Assembly (NCBI GenBank): GCA_031316315.1
Contig: JADBEO010000010.1
Location: 1-64,000, forward strand
Source of the DNA: Chelatococcus sambhunathii
GTDB lineage: Bacteria > Pseudomonadota > Alphaproteobacteria > Rhizobiales > Methylopilaceae
Length of the DNA stretch: 64,000 nucleotides
Reading direction: 5' to 3'
Shown: positions 16,903-25,708 of the stretch, one piece after another
Position numbering within the stretch: position 1 is the first letter of the stretch
Layout: each line of letters starts with the position of its first letter
Translations under genes and position numbers: made by a program
The notes under the pieces: generated by a model
Told to the model about the DNA's origin: nothing
The model's input: the letters and a program-made list of their open reading frames with translations, nothing else
Database searches by the model: none

Positions 16903-18038
16903 CTGCCGGCCGATTCCGGAGCGAGATCGACGGGCACGATTTGCGCGACTGCCCAATTTTTCGGCACGGCGCTTCCCCGGCCTGGGGCTTGGGGCTCGTA
17001 CAACGGCATGAACTTGGCGACGAGCGCGCGCTCCGTCTCGACCTCCGCCTTTCGGTAGATGCGCATCTTGCAGTTTTTGACGGTGCCGACGCCGATGCCG
17101 AGACGATCGGAGATCTCAGCGCTGTTTCGTCCCTGCATGACGAGGTCGAGAATGTCGCGCTCGCGCGGCGTGAAGATGCGGAAGACGTGGGAGAGGCTCT
17201 CGAACCGTTCTTCGCCGTAGGCCGAAGCGTGGCGCTCGATAACGTACATCCGCCCGCCTGGCGCCAGCGGGAAATCGGCGCCGAGAAGTTCCGCCTTCAG
17301 CACGAAATCCTCGTAATCGGCTTGCCCCGCGGCGCCGGACGAAAGCGCTTCGACATCCGCGGCGATCTCGGGATGACGCGCGATCACCTCGTTCCAGCCG
17401 TCGTTGGCGTAGACCTGCTGACGCGTGCGATCGCGGATCAGGGTCGGACGGTTGATGAGTCCGGTGACCTCCGGCGTGTTGGTGTGGCGCAGTTCGTTGA
17501 ACAGCCAGCCGAGGTGGGCCCGATGGAAGCTCTCCAGCGCCGGGAACATCAGCCGTGCGCGCTCGACTTCGGCCTTCGTGAAGTGGCCCTTTTCGCGCTC
17601 CAGGAAAAACGCGAAACAGTTGTGCGCCGTGACGGGGAAAAAGACGCCGAGTTCGTCCTCCATGCCGGCGGCCTGAAGGAATATCTTTTTGTAGACGAGG
17701 TACTCGACGCTGTCGTCAGGCAGGGTCTGGAGCGTGAAGACGCCCGAATCCCTTGTCCTGCGCCATCGCATCGAAAACGGATCGACGCCGGCGCACTGCT
17801 CAACATAGACTTTCTCGGCCTCGGCCGGCACATTGTAGGTGTAGACGACGTCCGGCAGCGCCTCGCCGGAATAGCGGATGATCCAGACGGCGTCGCTGCG
17901 AATGCTCGCCTCGAGCAGCTTGATGAGTTCGCGGTGGAAGAACTGCGTCCCGATCGACTGAATGACTTCGCCGGCGCGCTCGAACCAGTCGGGCGTGTCA
18001 ATGCGGGGCAGGCCTGAACGCAGGCTCGTCGAACTCAT
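16899..18038 (-). CDS. LuxR-type transcriptional regulator, upstream paralogue
   Basis: A 379-residue paralogue of the next gene with the same order: N-terminal unknown domain (DWFERAGEV, WIIRYSGEALPDVVYTYNVP, CAGVDPFSMRW, DELGVFFPV) and a C-terminal LuxR/GerE helix-turn-helix (FTPRERDILDLVMQGRN, ISDRLGIGVGTVKNCKMRIY). ATG 18038 was chosen because it matches the paralogue's N-terminal length; TTG 18071 with GAGG upstream is an alternative adding 11 residues. The C-terminus carries an extra tail of about 35 residues. The two genes are translationally coupled through ATGA. Confidence 0.8.
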   Translation of the reverse strand: MSSTSLRSGLPRIDTPDWFERAGEVIQSIGTQFFHRELIKLLEASIRSDAVWIIRYSGEALPDVVYTYNVPAEAEKVYVEQCAGVDPFSMRWRRTRDSGVFTLQTLPDDSVEYLVYKKIFLQAAGMEDELGVFFPVTAHNCFAFFLEREKGHFTKAEVERARLMFPALESFHRAHLGWLFNELRHTNTPEVTGLINRPTLIRDRTRQQVYANDGWNEVIARHPEIAADVEALSSGAAGQADYEDFVLKAELLGADFPLAPGGRMYVIERHASAYGEERFESLSHVFRIFTPRERDILDLVMQGRNSAEISDRLGIGVGTVKNCKMRIYRKAEVETERALVAKFMPLYEPQAPGRGSAVPKNWAVAQIVPVDLAPESAGR

Positions 18039-18659
18039 GCCCGGATCGTAGGGATATTCCAGGCCGGACAAAAGCGCGGAGCCTCAATTGCGCGCCCTCC
18101 AATGGTGCCACTCGTCACCATTGCGCCTCGCCCACGGCGCGCGGATGATATCCTCAAAAGAATAAGACTGAGGAAACGCGCAGACTTGCGCAGGAAGCTT
18201 TCGATCCGGGCGAGACCGCGCGGATTCCGGGGCTATTGCGCCCAAGTCGAACGCATCGCGCTACCACTGGAATTGCACGTCACGCGGCGTCTTCTCCGCG
18301 AGATTGACTGCGCGTGTGCGCTGTTAACGGGATCGTATCTTTTGCCGCAATCGTTGGCGTTGACGCCTACTTTTTATTCAGAAGAAAAAATTTTGACAGA
18401 CACGATCTTTTCTGCATCATCCGATCCTAGGTCGCCGATCGAAAGATAGACTGGGGCGGCAAGTGAGCGATTGTTCGATGCTGGAAAAATCGAAAGCCGT
18501 CACAACGCCTTCAATCATCCGGTCGGTCCGCCGCGGCGTCGGCGCGACCGGCGCTGATGCTTCGAGGCGTCGCGCGAATGCTCGGCCGACAGCCGTCGCC
18601 ATGCTTCCGGAACGGGCCTCACAGCGTCAAGCGCGCGAATACTGTAACGGGGATCGGTA
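18039..18659. other. Intergenic region between LuxR pair and permease
   Basis: About 620 bases without a credible gene. The right half becomes A+T-rich (18350-18420) and carries the promoter at 18393-18420. The left half must hold the promoter of the divergent LuxR pair; no clear box was found. Confidence 0.5.
18393..18420 (+). promoter_or_regulatory. Candidate sigma-70 promoter for the permease gene
   Basis: TTGACA (18393-18398), a consensus -35, is followed after 16 bases by CATCAT (18415-18420), a four-of-six match to TATAAT. It points at the permease start 239 bases downstream, which implies a long leader. Confidence 0.5.
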
Positions 18660-20282
18660 ATGACTATGGCAGCCACGGACGTCAGCGCAGCGGGACATGA
18701 GTCCCGCACGCTTCAGCGAAATATCTCCTGGACGGGCGCCTTCTGGGTGGCGAGCGGCGTGCCGCCGCTGGTCCTGTTCTCGATCGGCGGCATCGCCGGC
18801 ACGACGGGCACGGTGGCCTTCGCCATCTGGGCCGCTTCGATGTTCATGGGCTTCCTGCAGTCCTTCGTTTACGCCGAGATCGCGGGACTGTTCCCGAACA
18901 AGTCGGGCGGCGCCTCGATCTACGGCGCGGCCGCGTGGGTGCGCTACGCAAAACCGGTCGCGCCGCTCTCCGTGTGGTGCAACTGGTTCGCTTGGTCGCC
19001 GGTGCTCTCGCTCGGCTCGTCGATCGCGGCCGGCTACATCCTGACCGCCGTCGCGCCCGACACGGATTCGGCGCTGAGGACCTGGACGCTCTTCACCGGT
19101 ACGCTCGGGCCGGTGTCGTTCTCGTTCAACGCGGCGTTCTTCATCGGCGCCGCGCTGATGCTGATGACCTTCTTCATCCAGCATCGCGGCATTCTCGACA
19201 CCGCCAACGTGCAGAAGTACGTCGGCCTGCTCGTCATCATCCCGCTCGCCATCGTCGGCATCGCGCCGCTGCTTCAGAACGGAATCAACTGGGCAAACTT
19301 CTCGCCCTTCGTGCCGCTCGCCGAGGCCTACAAGCCCGAGCCCGGCGCCTGGAACATCGCCGGCTGGACGCTCGTGCTCGGCGGCATGTTCATCGCGGCG
19401 TGGTCGACCTACGGCTTCGAGACCGCGGTCTGCTACACCAGCGAGTTCAAGAACCCGCGGACCGACACCTTCAAGGCGATCTTCTTCTCGGGCCTACTCT
19501 GCATCGCCTTCTTCGTCATCGTGCCCTTCACCTTCCAGAGCCAGCTCGGCCTCACCGGCATGCTGGAGACGCCGATCGTCGACGGCTCCGGCGTCGCAGC
19601 CGCGCTCGCCCACATGGTCGGCGGCGGCCCGATCATCGAGAACGCGCTGGTCATGCTGATGATCCTCGCGCTGATCCTCTGCATCATGACGGCGATGGCC
19701 GGCTCCTCGCGCACGCTCTATCAGGGCTCGGTCGACGGTTGGCTGCCGCGCTACCTCTCCTTCGTGAACCACCATGGCGCGCCGACCAACGCCATGTGGA
19801 CGGATCTTGTCTTCAACATGATCCTGCTCGCGATCGCCTGCGCCGACGCCACCTCGTTCTTCTTCATCCTGGCGGTGTCGAACTGCGGCTACATCATCTT
19901 CAACTTCCTGAACCTGAACTCGGGCTGGATCCACCGCATCGACAACGGCCACGTCGACCGGCCCTACAGGGCGCCGACGATCATCATCGCGCTCGGCGCC
20001 GTCTTCGCCTTCGTCAACGCGGTCTTCATGGGCGCCGGCGCGAAGGTCTGGAACCCGATGGCGCTGTGGGCGGGGCTGATCACCGCCGCGCTGATCGTGC
20101 CGGTGTTCTTCTTCCGCCATTACATCCAGGACAAGGGCAAGTTCCCGCCGCAGATGCTCGAGGACCTCGGCGTCGGTGAGGATCACGTGATCTCCACGCG
20201 CAAGGCCGGCGTGCTGCCCTATCTGACCCTGGCCGGCGGCGTCGCCACCGTCCTGATCGCGAACTGGATCTTCCAGCTCTGA
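18660..20282 (+). CDS. APC superfamily amino acid/amine permease
   Basis: A 540-residue inner-membrane transporter with about 12 hydrophobic helices. The N-terminal ISWTGAFWVASGVPPLVLFS and FPNKSGGASIYGAAAW segments are typical of APC amino acid permeases. It precedes genes for degradation of trimethylamine, TMAO and dimethylamine and follows a choline operon, so uptake of a methylated or related amine is a reasonable inference, but sequence does not fix the substrate. ATG 18660 is preceded by a modest GGGGATCGG site. An intrinsic terminator follows directly. Confidence 0.75.
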   Translation: MTMAATDVSAAGHESRTLQRNISWTGAFWVASGVPPLVLFSIGGIAGTTGTVAFAIWAASMFMGFLQSFVYAEIAGLFPNKSGGASIYGAAAWVRYAKPVAPLSVWCNWFAWSPVLSLGSSIAAGYILTAVAPDTDSALRTWTLFTGTLGPVSFSFNAAFFIGAALMLMTFFIQHRGILDTANVQKYVGLLVIIPLAIVGIAPLLQNGINWANFSPFVPLAEAYKPEPGAWNIAGWTLVLGGMFIAAWSTYGFETAVCYTSEFKNPRTDTFKAIFFSGLLCIAFFVIVPFTFQSQLGLTGMLETPIVDGSGVAAALAHMVGGGPIIENALVMLMILALILCIMTAMAGSSRTLYQGSVDGWLPRYLSFVNHHGAPTNAMWTDLVFNMILLAIACADATSFFFILAVSNCGYIIFNFLNLNSGWIHRIDNGHVDRPYRAPTIIIALGAVFAFVNAVFMGAGAKVWNPMALWAGLITAALIVPVFFFRHYIQDKGKFPPQMLEDLGVGEDHVISTRKAGVLPYLTLAGGVATVLIANWIFQL

Positions 20283-20293
20283 CCTCCTGAACA

Positions 20294-20335
20294 GGCTCGG
20301 CGCGCTTCTTGAATGGCGCGCCGGGCCTTCTTTTT
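20294..20335 (+). terminator. Intrinsic terminator between permease and dimethylamine monooxygenase genes
   Basis: GGCTCGGCGCGC (20294-20305) pairs with GCGCGCCGGGCC (20316-20327), 12 pairs including one G-U, around a 10-base loop and followed by TTCTTTTT. It ends 19 bases before the dmmA start, leaving no room for an ordinary promoter between them. Confidence 0.85.
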
Positions 20336-20354
20336 CGATCCCGGTGAGCCGAGA

Positions 20355-20957
20355 ATGCTTGTTTCCGACATCAAGAGCCGCCCGGTCTACAAGGGCCTGA
20401 CCGTCGACGACGCGGCCCGCCGCCATCTCGTCGCGGCCGAAGGGGAAGGCGCGCTGGCCGTGCTCGAAGCCTTCGGCGACGCGCCCGAGGCCTGGTCGCG
20501 CATGACGCTGCTCTACACCCCCGGAGGCTCCGCGCCGGCGAACCACGCCGAGGCGCTGCAGGCGCGCGCCCCGGACGCTTTCCATCTTCACCCGACCCGC
20601 CAGACGCTGATGACGCGGCTCCGTGCGCTGCTCGACACGGCGACGATGGGGACGCGGCTTTACGCAACCGGCGTCGAGGGCTTCATCGGACAGGTCGTCG
20701 CGGCCGGGATCGAGCACGGCGTCGACCATTTCTCCATCCGCACCGAGCACCGCGGCTCGCTCGCGCGTCGCGTCCAGTGCGTCCACTGCAAGGGTTTCAT
20801 GGACGACGTGACTGTCTCTCCCGTCACCTGCGCGCATTGCGGCGTGCCGCTGCTCGTGCGCGACCACTATTCCCGCCGGCTCGCCGCGTTCCAGGGCGTC
20901 TCAATCGACGCCGAATGCCCCGGCGACGTGCCTGCCGCCGAGGAGATTTTCAAATGA
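20355..20957 (+). CDS. dmmA: Dimethylamine monooxygenase subunit, DmmA-like
   Basis: A 200-residue protein resembling the small subunit family annotated DmmA of the bacterial dimethylamine monooxygenase (dimethylamine to methylamine plus formaldehyde). A C-terminal zinc-ribbon-like pair is visible: Cys142, Cys145, Cys159 and Cys162. YATGVEGFIGQVVAAGIEHGV and HFSIRTEHRGSLARRVQCVHC are conserved-looking blocks. ATG 20355 lies just past a strong terminator; the frame opens earlier, inside the hairpin. The stop overlaps the reductase start (ATGA). The subunit letter is from memory of the family. Confidence 0.7.
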   Translation: MLVSDIKSRPVYKGLTVDDAARRHLVAAEGEGALAVLEAFGDAPEAWSRMTLLYTPGGSAPANHAEALQARAPDAFHLHPTRQTLMTRLRALLDTATMGTRLYATGVEGFIGQVVAAGIEHGVDHFSIRTEHRGSLARRVQCVHCKGFMDDVTVSPVTCAHCGVPLLVRDHYSRRLAAFQGVSIDAECPGDVPAAEEIFK

Positions 20958-21916
20958 GCGGCGGCGTCGAGATTCCCGTGCGCGTCGTCGACGTCGAGCA
21001 GGCGACCGAGACCGTGAAGCGCTTCCGCCTGGCGCCGCTGTCTGGCGAGGCTCTGCCGCCCTTTTCCGCCGGCGCGCATGTCGTCGTCACAATGGACGAC
21101 CACGGCCGCCGCATCCGCAACCCGTACTCTCTGATCGACCGCGCCGAGGACGGCTCGAGCTACCGCATCGGCGTGCTGCGCGTCCCGAACTCCCGCGGCG
21201 GCTCGAAGTTCATGCATGAGAACGTGAAGGCGGGGGACCGGCTCGTCATCACCATGCCGGTGAACCTGTTCCCGATCGTCCGTACGGGCCGCAAGCATCT
21301 GCTGGTCGCGGGCGGCATCGGCGTCACGCCGATCTACGCCATGGCGAACGAGCTGAAGCGCCGGAGCGCCCCATACGAGATCCACTACGCCATGCGGAAC
21401 GAGGCCAGCGGCGCCTTCATCGACGAGCTCCGCGCCGCCCATGGCGACAAGCTCAAGCTCTACCGCGACGACATGCAGGAGTTCGTCTCCGTCTCGGAGA
21501 TCCTGCCCAACCAGCCGCTCGGCACGCATCTCTATGTCTGCGGGCCGGAGGGCATGATCGAGGCGATCCTGAAGGGCGGCCGCGAGGCCGGGTGGCCGGA
21601 GGAGAACCTGCACTGCGAGCGCTTCCTCGCGCCGACCGGCGGCGAGCCGTTCTCGGTCGTGCTCCAGCGCGCGGGGATCACGGCCGAGGTGCGGAGCGAC
21701 CAGAGCCTGCTTGAGGCCATCGAGGAGGCCGGCGTCGACGCTCCCTTCCTGTGCCGAGGCGGCGCCTGCGGTCAGTGCGAGACGACGGTTGTCTCCTGCG
21801 ACGGCGAGCTCGACCACAAGGACCACTACCTGACCGAGGAGGAACACGCCTCGGGCAAGAAGATCATGATCTGCGTCTCGCGGCTCAAGGGCCGCGAACT
21901 GGTGCTGGACCTGTAA
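20954..21916 (+). CDS. PDR/VanB-type ferredoxin reductase, dimethylamine monooxygenase electron-transfer subunit
   Basis: A 320-residue phthalate-dioxygenase-reductase type protein. The flavin-binding barrel carries RNPYSLI near residue 55, the NAD-binding domain carries HLLVAGGIGVTPIYAM, and YVCGPEGMIEA follows. A C-terminal plant-type 2Fe-2S domain has Cys267, Cys272 and Cys275 in FLCRGGACGQCE and a later Cys in MICVSR. It passes electrons from NAD(P)H to the haem-type oxygenase encoded next. It is coupled to dmmA by ATGA, preceded by GAGGAG, and separated from the next gene by 14 bases. Confidence 0.8.
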   Translation: MSGGVEIPVRVVDVEQATETVKRFRLAPLSGEALPPFSAGAHVVVTMDDHGRRIRNPYSLIDRAEDGSSYRIGVLRVPNSRGGSKFMHENVKAGDRLVITMPVNLFPIVRTGRKHLLVAGGIGVTPIYAMANELKRRSAPYEIHYAMRNEASGAFIDELRAAHGDKLKLYRDDMQEFVSVSEILPNQPLGTHLYVCGPEGMIEAILKGGREAGWPEENLHCERFLAPTGGEPFSVVLQRAGITAEVRSDQSLLEAIEEAGVDAPFLCRGGACGQCETTVVSCDGELDHKDHYLTEEEHASGKKIMICVSRLKGRELVLDL

Positions 21917-21930
21917 GGAGCCGCCTGACC

Positions 21931-22971
21931 ATGACCATCCAGTTCAAGTCCGAGACGTTCCGCGACGACTTCACCTTCTCGAACTCGCCGGAAGCGATCC
22001 GCCGCTTTCCGTTCCCGTTCGACAAGGACGAGTACATGTATGCGGTCAACATCGAGCAGCACATGCCGGGGCCGATCAAGAGCCCTTACGAGTTCCCGAT
22101 CGACATCGACGAGCACTACGTCGCCGAGATGCGCGACCGGGCGCTGGTTCTGAAAGAGGACCCGCTGCGCTGCCAATCGCTGCCGCACATGCTCACGGCC
22201 GAATGGGACCTCGTCGAGCTCCTGATGGAGTCGATGGCGAAGAACTATCCCGAGCATTTTGAGCTAACGCGGGAGGGCGACGCCTGGCATTGGATCAACA
22301 GGCCGCTCGGCATCGACCAGAAGTTCACCTTCGGCGACACGTCCACGCTGCCCTATCCGCCGATGGAGTACATCACCCGGCAGTGCCAGGGCGACTTCTG
22401 CCTGTGCGACCAGCGCAACGACGACCTCTGGATGGACGCCGGCATCGTCACGACGCAGGCGGACTGGTCGCTCGATTTTGACGTCGGCATGAGCTTCAAG
22501 GAGTGGCACGGCCCGGTGCCGCTCGCCCATGACATCGGCGTCTTCGACCGCGCGCTGAAGTTCCTGCTGAACCTGCAGCAGGGTCGCCCCGTCCGCCGGT
22601 TGAACTGGACGATGACCATCAATCCGCGGCTCGATACGAGCCCGGAGAACTATCACAAGTGGGGCATCGACCGGACGACGGTCACGCCGGAGAACGTCGG
22701 GAACAAGGTGCATCTGCGCGTCGAGCTGCAGGCGCTGTGGCGGCTGCCGCGCTCCAACGCCATCGTGTTCTCGATCCGGGCCTATCTCATCAAGATGGAG
22801 GAGCTGGTGACGATCCCGAAATGGGGCCGTCGCTTCCACCGTGTGCTGCGCGACTTGAGGCCCGAACTCGCCGACTACAAGGGTCTTACTCGGTTCCGCC
22901 AGATGACGGTGGACTACCTCGCCAAGCACGACGACGGCGCGCCGACCTCGCCCGGCTTCTTCCCGGACTGA
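21931..22971 (+). CDS. Haem-dependent oxidative N-demethylase (DUF3445), dimethylamine monooxygenase catalytic subunit
   Basis: A 346-residue cytoplasmic protein of the DUF3445 family, the haem-dependent N-demethylase component of dimethylamine monooxygenase. The family-type core includes MEYITRQCQGDFCLC, GIVTTQADWSLDFDVGMSF, WHGPVP and NWTMTINPRLDTSPENYHKW, then VHLRVELQALWRLPRSNAIVFSIR. It follows the reductase gene by 14 bases with a GGAG site, completing a three-gene set in the order small subunit, reductase, haem subunit. This subunit should bind the amine and oxygen. Letter assignment within the Dmm scheme is left open. Confidence 0.8.
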   Translation: MTIQFKSETFRDDFTFSNSPEAIRRFPFPFDKDEYMYAVNIEQHMPGPIKSPYEFPIDIDEHYVAEMRDRALVLKEDPLRCQSLPHMLTAEWDLVELLMESMAKNYPEHFELTREGDAWHWINRPLGIDQKFTFGDTSTLPYPPMEYITRQCQGDFCLCDQRNDDLWMDAGIVTTQADWSLDFDVGMSFKEWHGPVPLAHDIGVFDRALKFLLNLQQGRPVRRLNWTMTINPRLDTSPENYHKWGIDRTTVTPENVGNKVHLRVELQALWRLPRSNAIVFSIRAYLIKMEELVTIPKWGRRFHRVLRDLRPELADYKGLTRFRQMTVDYLAKHDDGAPTSPGFFPD

Positions 22972-23022
22972 GGCGCGCCAGACGCTCCGCTCAACAAACC
23001 AGATCGACAACAGGGGACGTCC

Positions 23023-24153
23023 ATGGGACCCGAAGATTTTCCGCGCAAGAATGCGCTGCAGTCCATCCACCAGGCGCTCGGCTCCAAGCTCGACAGCGAC
23101 TGGAACGGCATGCCGATCCCGCAGCACTACTCGACCGACCCGTACGAGGAGGTCGCGACGGTCCGCTCGAAGGCCGGGCTGTTCGACGTGTCCGGCCTCA
23201 GGATGATCAACGTCTCGGGCGCCGACGTCGTCGCCGTGCTCAACAGGATGCTGACCTCGGACGTCGACAAGCTGAAGCCGGGCCAGTCCGCGATCTCCAA
23301 CATTGTCGACGAGAACGGCTCGCTGATCGACGACGTGCTGGTCTATCGCGACGGGCCGACCGAGTACCGGCTCAGCCACGGCGGCGGCGGGCTTGAGGAT
23401 GTGATCGACGGCTTCTTCGCCGGCTCGCAATCCACCTGGGCGAAGGACGACGACGTCCACATCCTGTCGCTGCAGGGCCCGCTCGCGCTCGACATTCTGA
23501 AGCCGCACGCCGAGAAGGACATCTCGACGCTGAAGTATTTCGAGCACGCGCCGAACGTACTGTTCGGCAAGTCCGTCTCGATCGCCCGCGGCGGCTACTC
23601 CGCCGAGCGTGGTTACGAGGTGTTCTGCTCGGCCGCCGATGCTCCCTTCCTCTGGGAAAAGATCATGGAGGCCGGAAAGCCGTTCGGGATCTGCGCGGCG
23701 TCCTGGGACTGCCTCGACATCGTCCGCGTCGAGGGCGCGCTGCTGTTCTTCCCCTTCGACATGCCGAAGGGCGACGAGACCCCGTGGGAGGTCGGCGCCG
23801 ACTGGACGGTCGATCTGTCGAAGCCCGACTTCAACGGCAAGGCGGCGCTCGAGAAGCGCAAGTCCGAGATACGCTCCGCCAATGTCGGACTGGAGATCGA
23901 CGCCCATGAGGCGATCGAGCCGGGCGCCAAGCTCGTCAAGGATGGCAAGGAGGTCGGAACCGTGAACTCGACCACCTATTCCAAGCATCTGATGAAGTCT
24001 CTGGCGCTCGGAAGCGTGCCGCCGGAGCTCAAGGCGATCGGCACGACCTTCGAAGTGAAGTCTTCGGCCGGCGATTTCACTGCGCATATCGTGCGGACGC
24101 CGTTTTACGATCCGCACCGGCTGCGCACCCATCCGCTCGAAGAGCGCGCCTGA
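23023..24153 (+). CDS. GcvT-like aminomethyltransferase family protein
   Basis: A 376-residue single-domain homologue of the glycine cleavage T protein, which binds tetrahydrofolate and accepts one-carbon units. Recognisable segments are [52 protein letters not shown] and [20 protein letters not shown], then the C-terminal barrel ([16 protein letters not shown]). It sits between the dimethylamine monooxygenase and tmm genes, so capture of formaldehyde released by N-demethylation as methylene-tetrahydrofolate is a sensible inference. No glycine-cleavage H or P genes are nearby. The start has a good AGGGGA site. Confidence 0.75.
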   Translation: MGPEDFPRKNALQSIHQALGSKLDSDWNGMPIPQHYSTDPYEEVATVRSKAGLFDVSGLRMINVSGADVVAVLNRMLTSDVDKLKPGQSAISNIVDENGSLIDDVLVYRDGPTEYRLSHGGGGLEDVIDGFFAGSQSTWAKDDDVHILSLQGPLALDILKPHAEKDISTLKYFEHAPNVLFGKSVSIARGGYSAERGYEVFCSAADAPFLWEKIMEAGKPFGICAASWDCLDIVRVEGALLFFPFDMPKGDETPWEVGADWTVDLSKPDFNGKAALEKRKSEIRSANVGLEIDAHEAIEPGAKLVKDGKEVGTVNSTTYSKHLMKSLALGSVPPELKAIGTTFEVKSSAGDFTAHIVRTPFYDPHRLRTHPLEERA

Positions 24154-24184
24154 CGCGTCCGCAAAAACTGGGAAGGGGAACATC

Positions 24185-25546
24185 ATGACACGCATCGCCG
24201 TCATCGGCGCCGGCCCAAGCGGGCTCGCCGTCCTGCGCGCCTTCGAATCCGCCAAGGCTAAGGGCGCTGAGGTTCCCGAGGTCGTCTGCTACGAGAAGCA
24301 GTCGAACTGGGGCGGGTTGTGGAACTACACCTGGCGCACCGGCCTCGACGAGTTCGGCGAGCCGGTCCACGGCTCGATGTACCGCTACCTCTGGTCGAAC
24401 GGCCCGAAGGAGTGCCTCGAATTCGCGGACTACGGCTTCGAGGAGCACTTCGGCCGGCCGATCCCGTCCTATCCTCCGCGCGCCGTGCTGCATGACTACA
24501 TCGCCGGCCGCGTTGAGAAGTCGGGCGTGCGCAAATACTGCAAGTTCAACCACGCCGTGCGCGACGTGGAATGGGCCGAAGCGGCCCAGAAATTCACCGT
24601 CACGGTCAAGGACCTTGTCGGCAAGAAGCGCATCTCGGAAGAGTTCGACTACGTGTTCGTGGCCAACGGCCACTTCTCGACGCCGAACGTGCCGAGCTTC
24701 GAGGGCGTCGAGAAGTTCCTCGGCCGCGTTCTGCACGCCCATGACTTCCGCTGCGCCGACGAGTTCGCCGGCAAGCACGTGCTGCTGATCGGCTCGAGCT
24801 ATTCGGCCGAAGACATCGCGACCCAGTGCCATAAGTACGGCGCCCGGCAGATTACCTTCAGCTACCGTACGAGGCCGATGGGCTTCGAGTGGCCGGAAAG
24901 CTTCTCCGAGCGGCCGCTGCTGACCAAGGTCGTCGGCAAGACCTGCCACTTCAAGGACGGCTCGACCGCCGAAGACGTCGACGCGATCATCTTTTGCACA
25001 GGCTATCTCAACCACTACCCGTTCCTGCCGGACGACCTGCGTCTCGAAACGCGCAACCGGCTTTTCCCGCCGAACCTCTACAAGGGGATCTTCTGGGAGA
25101 AGAACCCGAAGCTGATGTATATCGGCGCCCAGGACCAGTTCTACACCTTCAACATGTTCGACGCGCAGGCCTGGTACGCCCGCGACGTCATCCTCGGCCG
25201 CATCGCGCTGCCGGACTACGACGCGATGCACGCCGACAGCGAAAGCTGGGTCGCGAAGGAAGAAGCGCTCGAGAACGCCGAGCAGATGATCGACTTCCAG
25301 ACGGACTATGTCCGGGAACTGATCGAGGCGACCGACTATCCGCGGCTCGACGTCGACATGTGCGCGCGGCTGTTCAAGGAGTGGGAGCACCACAAGGCCG
25401 AGGGCATCCTCACCTATCGCAACCGCTCCTACCCCTCGACGCTCACCGGCACGATGGCGCCCGTCCACCACACGCCGTGGATGGAGGCGCTCGACGATTC
25501 GCTCGAGGCCTTCCTCAACCAGCCGGCGCAGCAGGCGGCGGAGTAA
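24185..25546 (+). CDS. tmm: Trimethylamine monooxygenase (flavin-containing)
   Basis: A 453-residue class B flavin monooxygenase that closely tracks the Methylophaga Tmm I recall, oxidising trimethylamine to TMAO. The FAD motif GAGPSG is at 8-13, the family motif F178-L-G...H184-A-H in [12 protein letters not shown], the NADPH motif [10 protein letters not shown] at 201-210, and [13 protein letters not shown] in the C-terminal half. [30 protein letters not shown] and [22 protein letters not shown] are strongly Tmm-like. The start has a GGAAGGGGAA site. A palindromic repeat separates it from tdm. Confidence 0.92.
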   Translation: MTRIAVIGAGPSGLAVLRAFESAKAKGAEVPEVVCYEKQSNWGGLWNYTWRTGLDEFGEPVHGSMYRYLWSNGPKECLEFADYGFEEHFGRPIPSYPPRAVLHDYIAGRVEKSGVRKYCKFNHAVRDVEWAEAAQKFTVTVKDLVGKKRISEEFDYVFVANGHFSTPNVPSFEGVEKFLGRVLHAHDFRCADEFAGKHVLLIGSSYSAEDIATQCHKYGARQITFSYRTRPMGFEWPESFSERPLLTKVVGKTCHFKDGSTAEDVDAIIFCTGYLNHYPFLPDDLRLETRNRLFPPNLYKGIFWEKNPKLMYIGAQDQFYTFNMFDAQAWYARDVILGRIALPDYDAMHADSESWVAKEEALENAEQMIDFQTDYVRELIEATDYPRLDVDMCARLFKEWEHHKAEGILTYRNRSYPSTLTGTMAPVHHTPWMEALDDSLEAFLNQPAQQAAE

Positions 25547-25551
25547 TCTGA

Positions 25552-25666
25552 CCTTTTCCCGCTTGCGGGAGAAGGTGGCCGAGCGAAGCGAGGTCGGATG
25601 AGGGAGCGCGGCGCCGCCCTCTCCGACGGGCCCTCACCCTTACCCTCTCCCGCACGCGGGAGAGGG
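25552..25666. repeat. Two-hairpin palindromic intergenic repeat
   Basis: The left hairpin is CCTTTTCCCGC/GCGGGAGAAGG (25552-25577, one T-G pair) and the right hairpin CCCTCTCCCGC/GCGGGAGAGGG (25643-25666, perfect). They flank a GC-rich core containing GCCGAGCGAAGCGAGG. Elements of this type are scattered through many Rhizobiales genomes. Here it fills the tmm-tdm gap and may stabilise or attenuate the transcript. Confidence 0.75.
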
Positions 25667-25708
25667 GATCAGCCGGCGCCGCGCATGAACAAGAAGCGGA
25701 GACCCCCG

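Noticed and set aside
22264-24255. Long minus-strand frame across the haem monooxygenase and GcvT-like genes
   Set aside because: It spans two well-supported forward genes and has low-complexity Arg/Asp/Val composition, so it is a compositional shadow.
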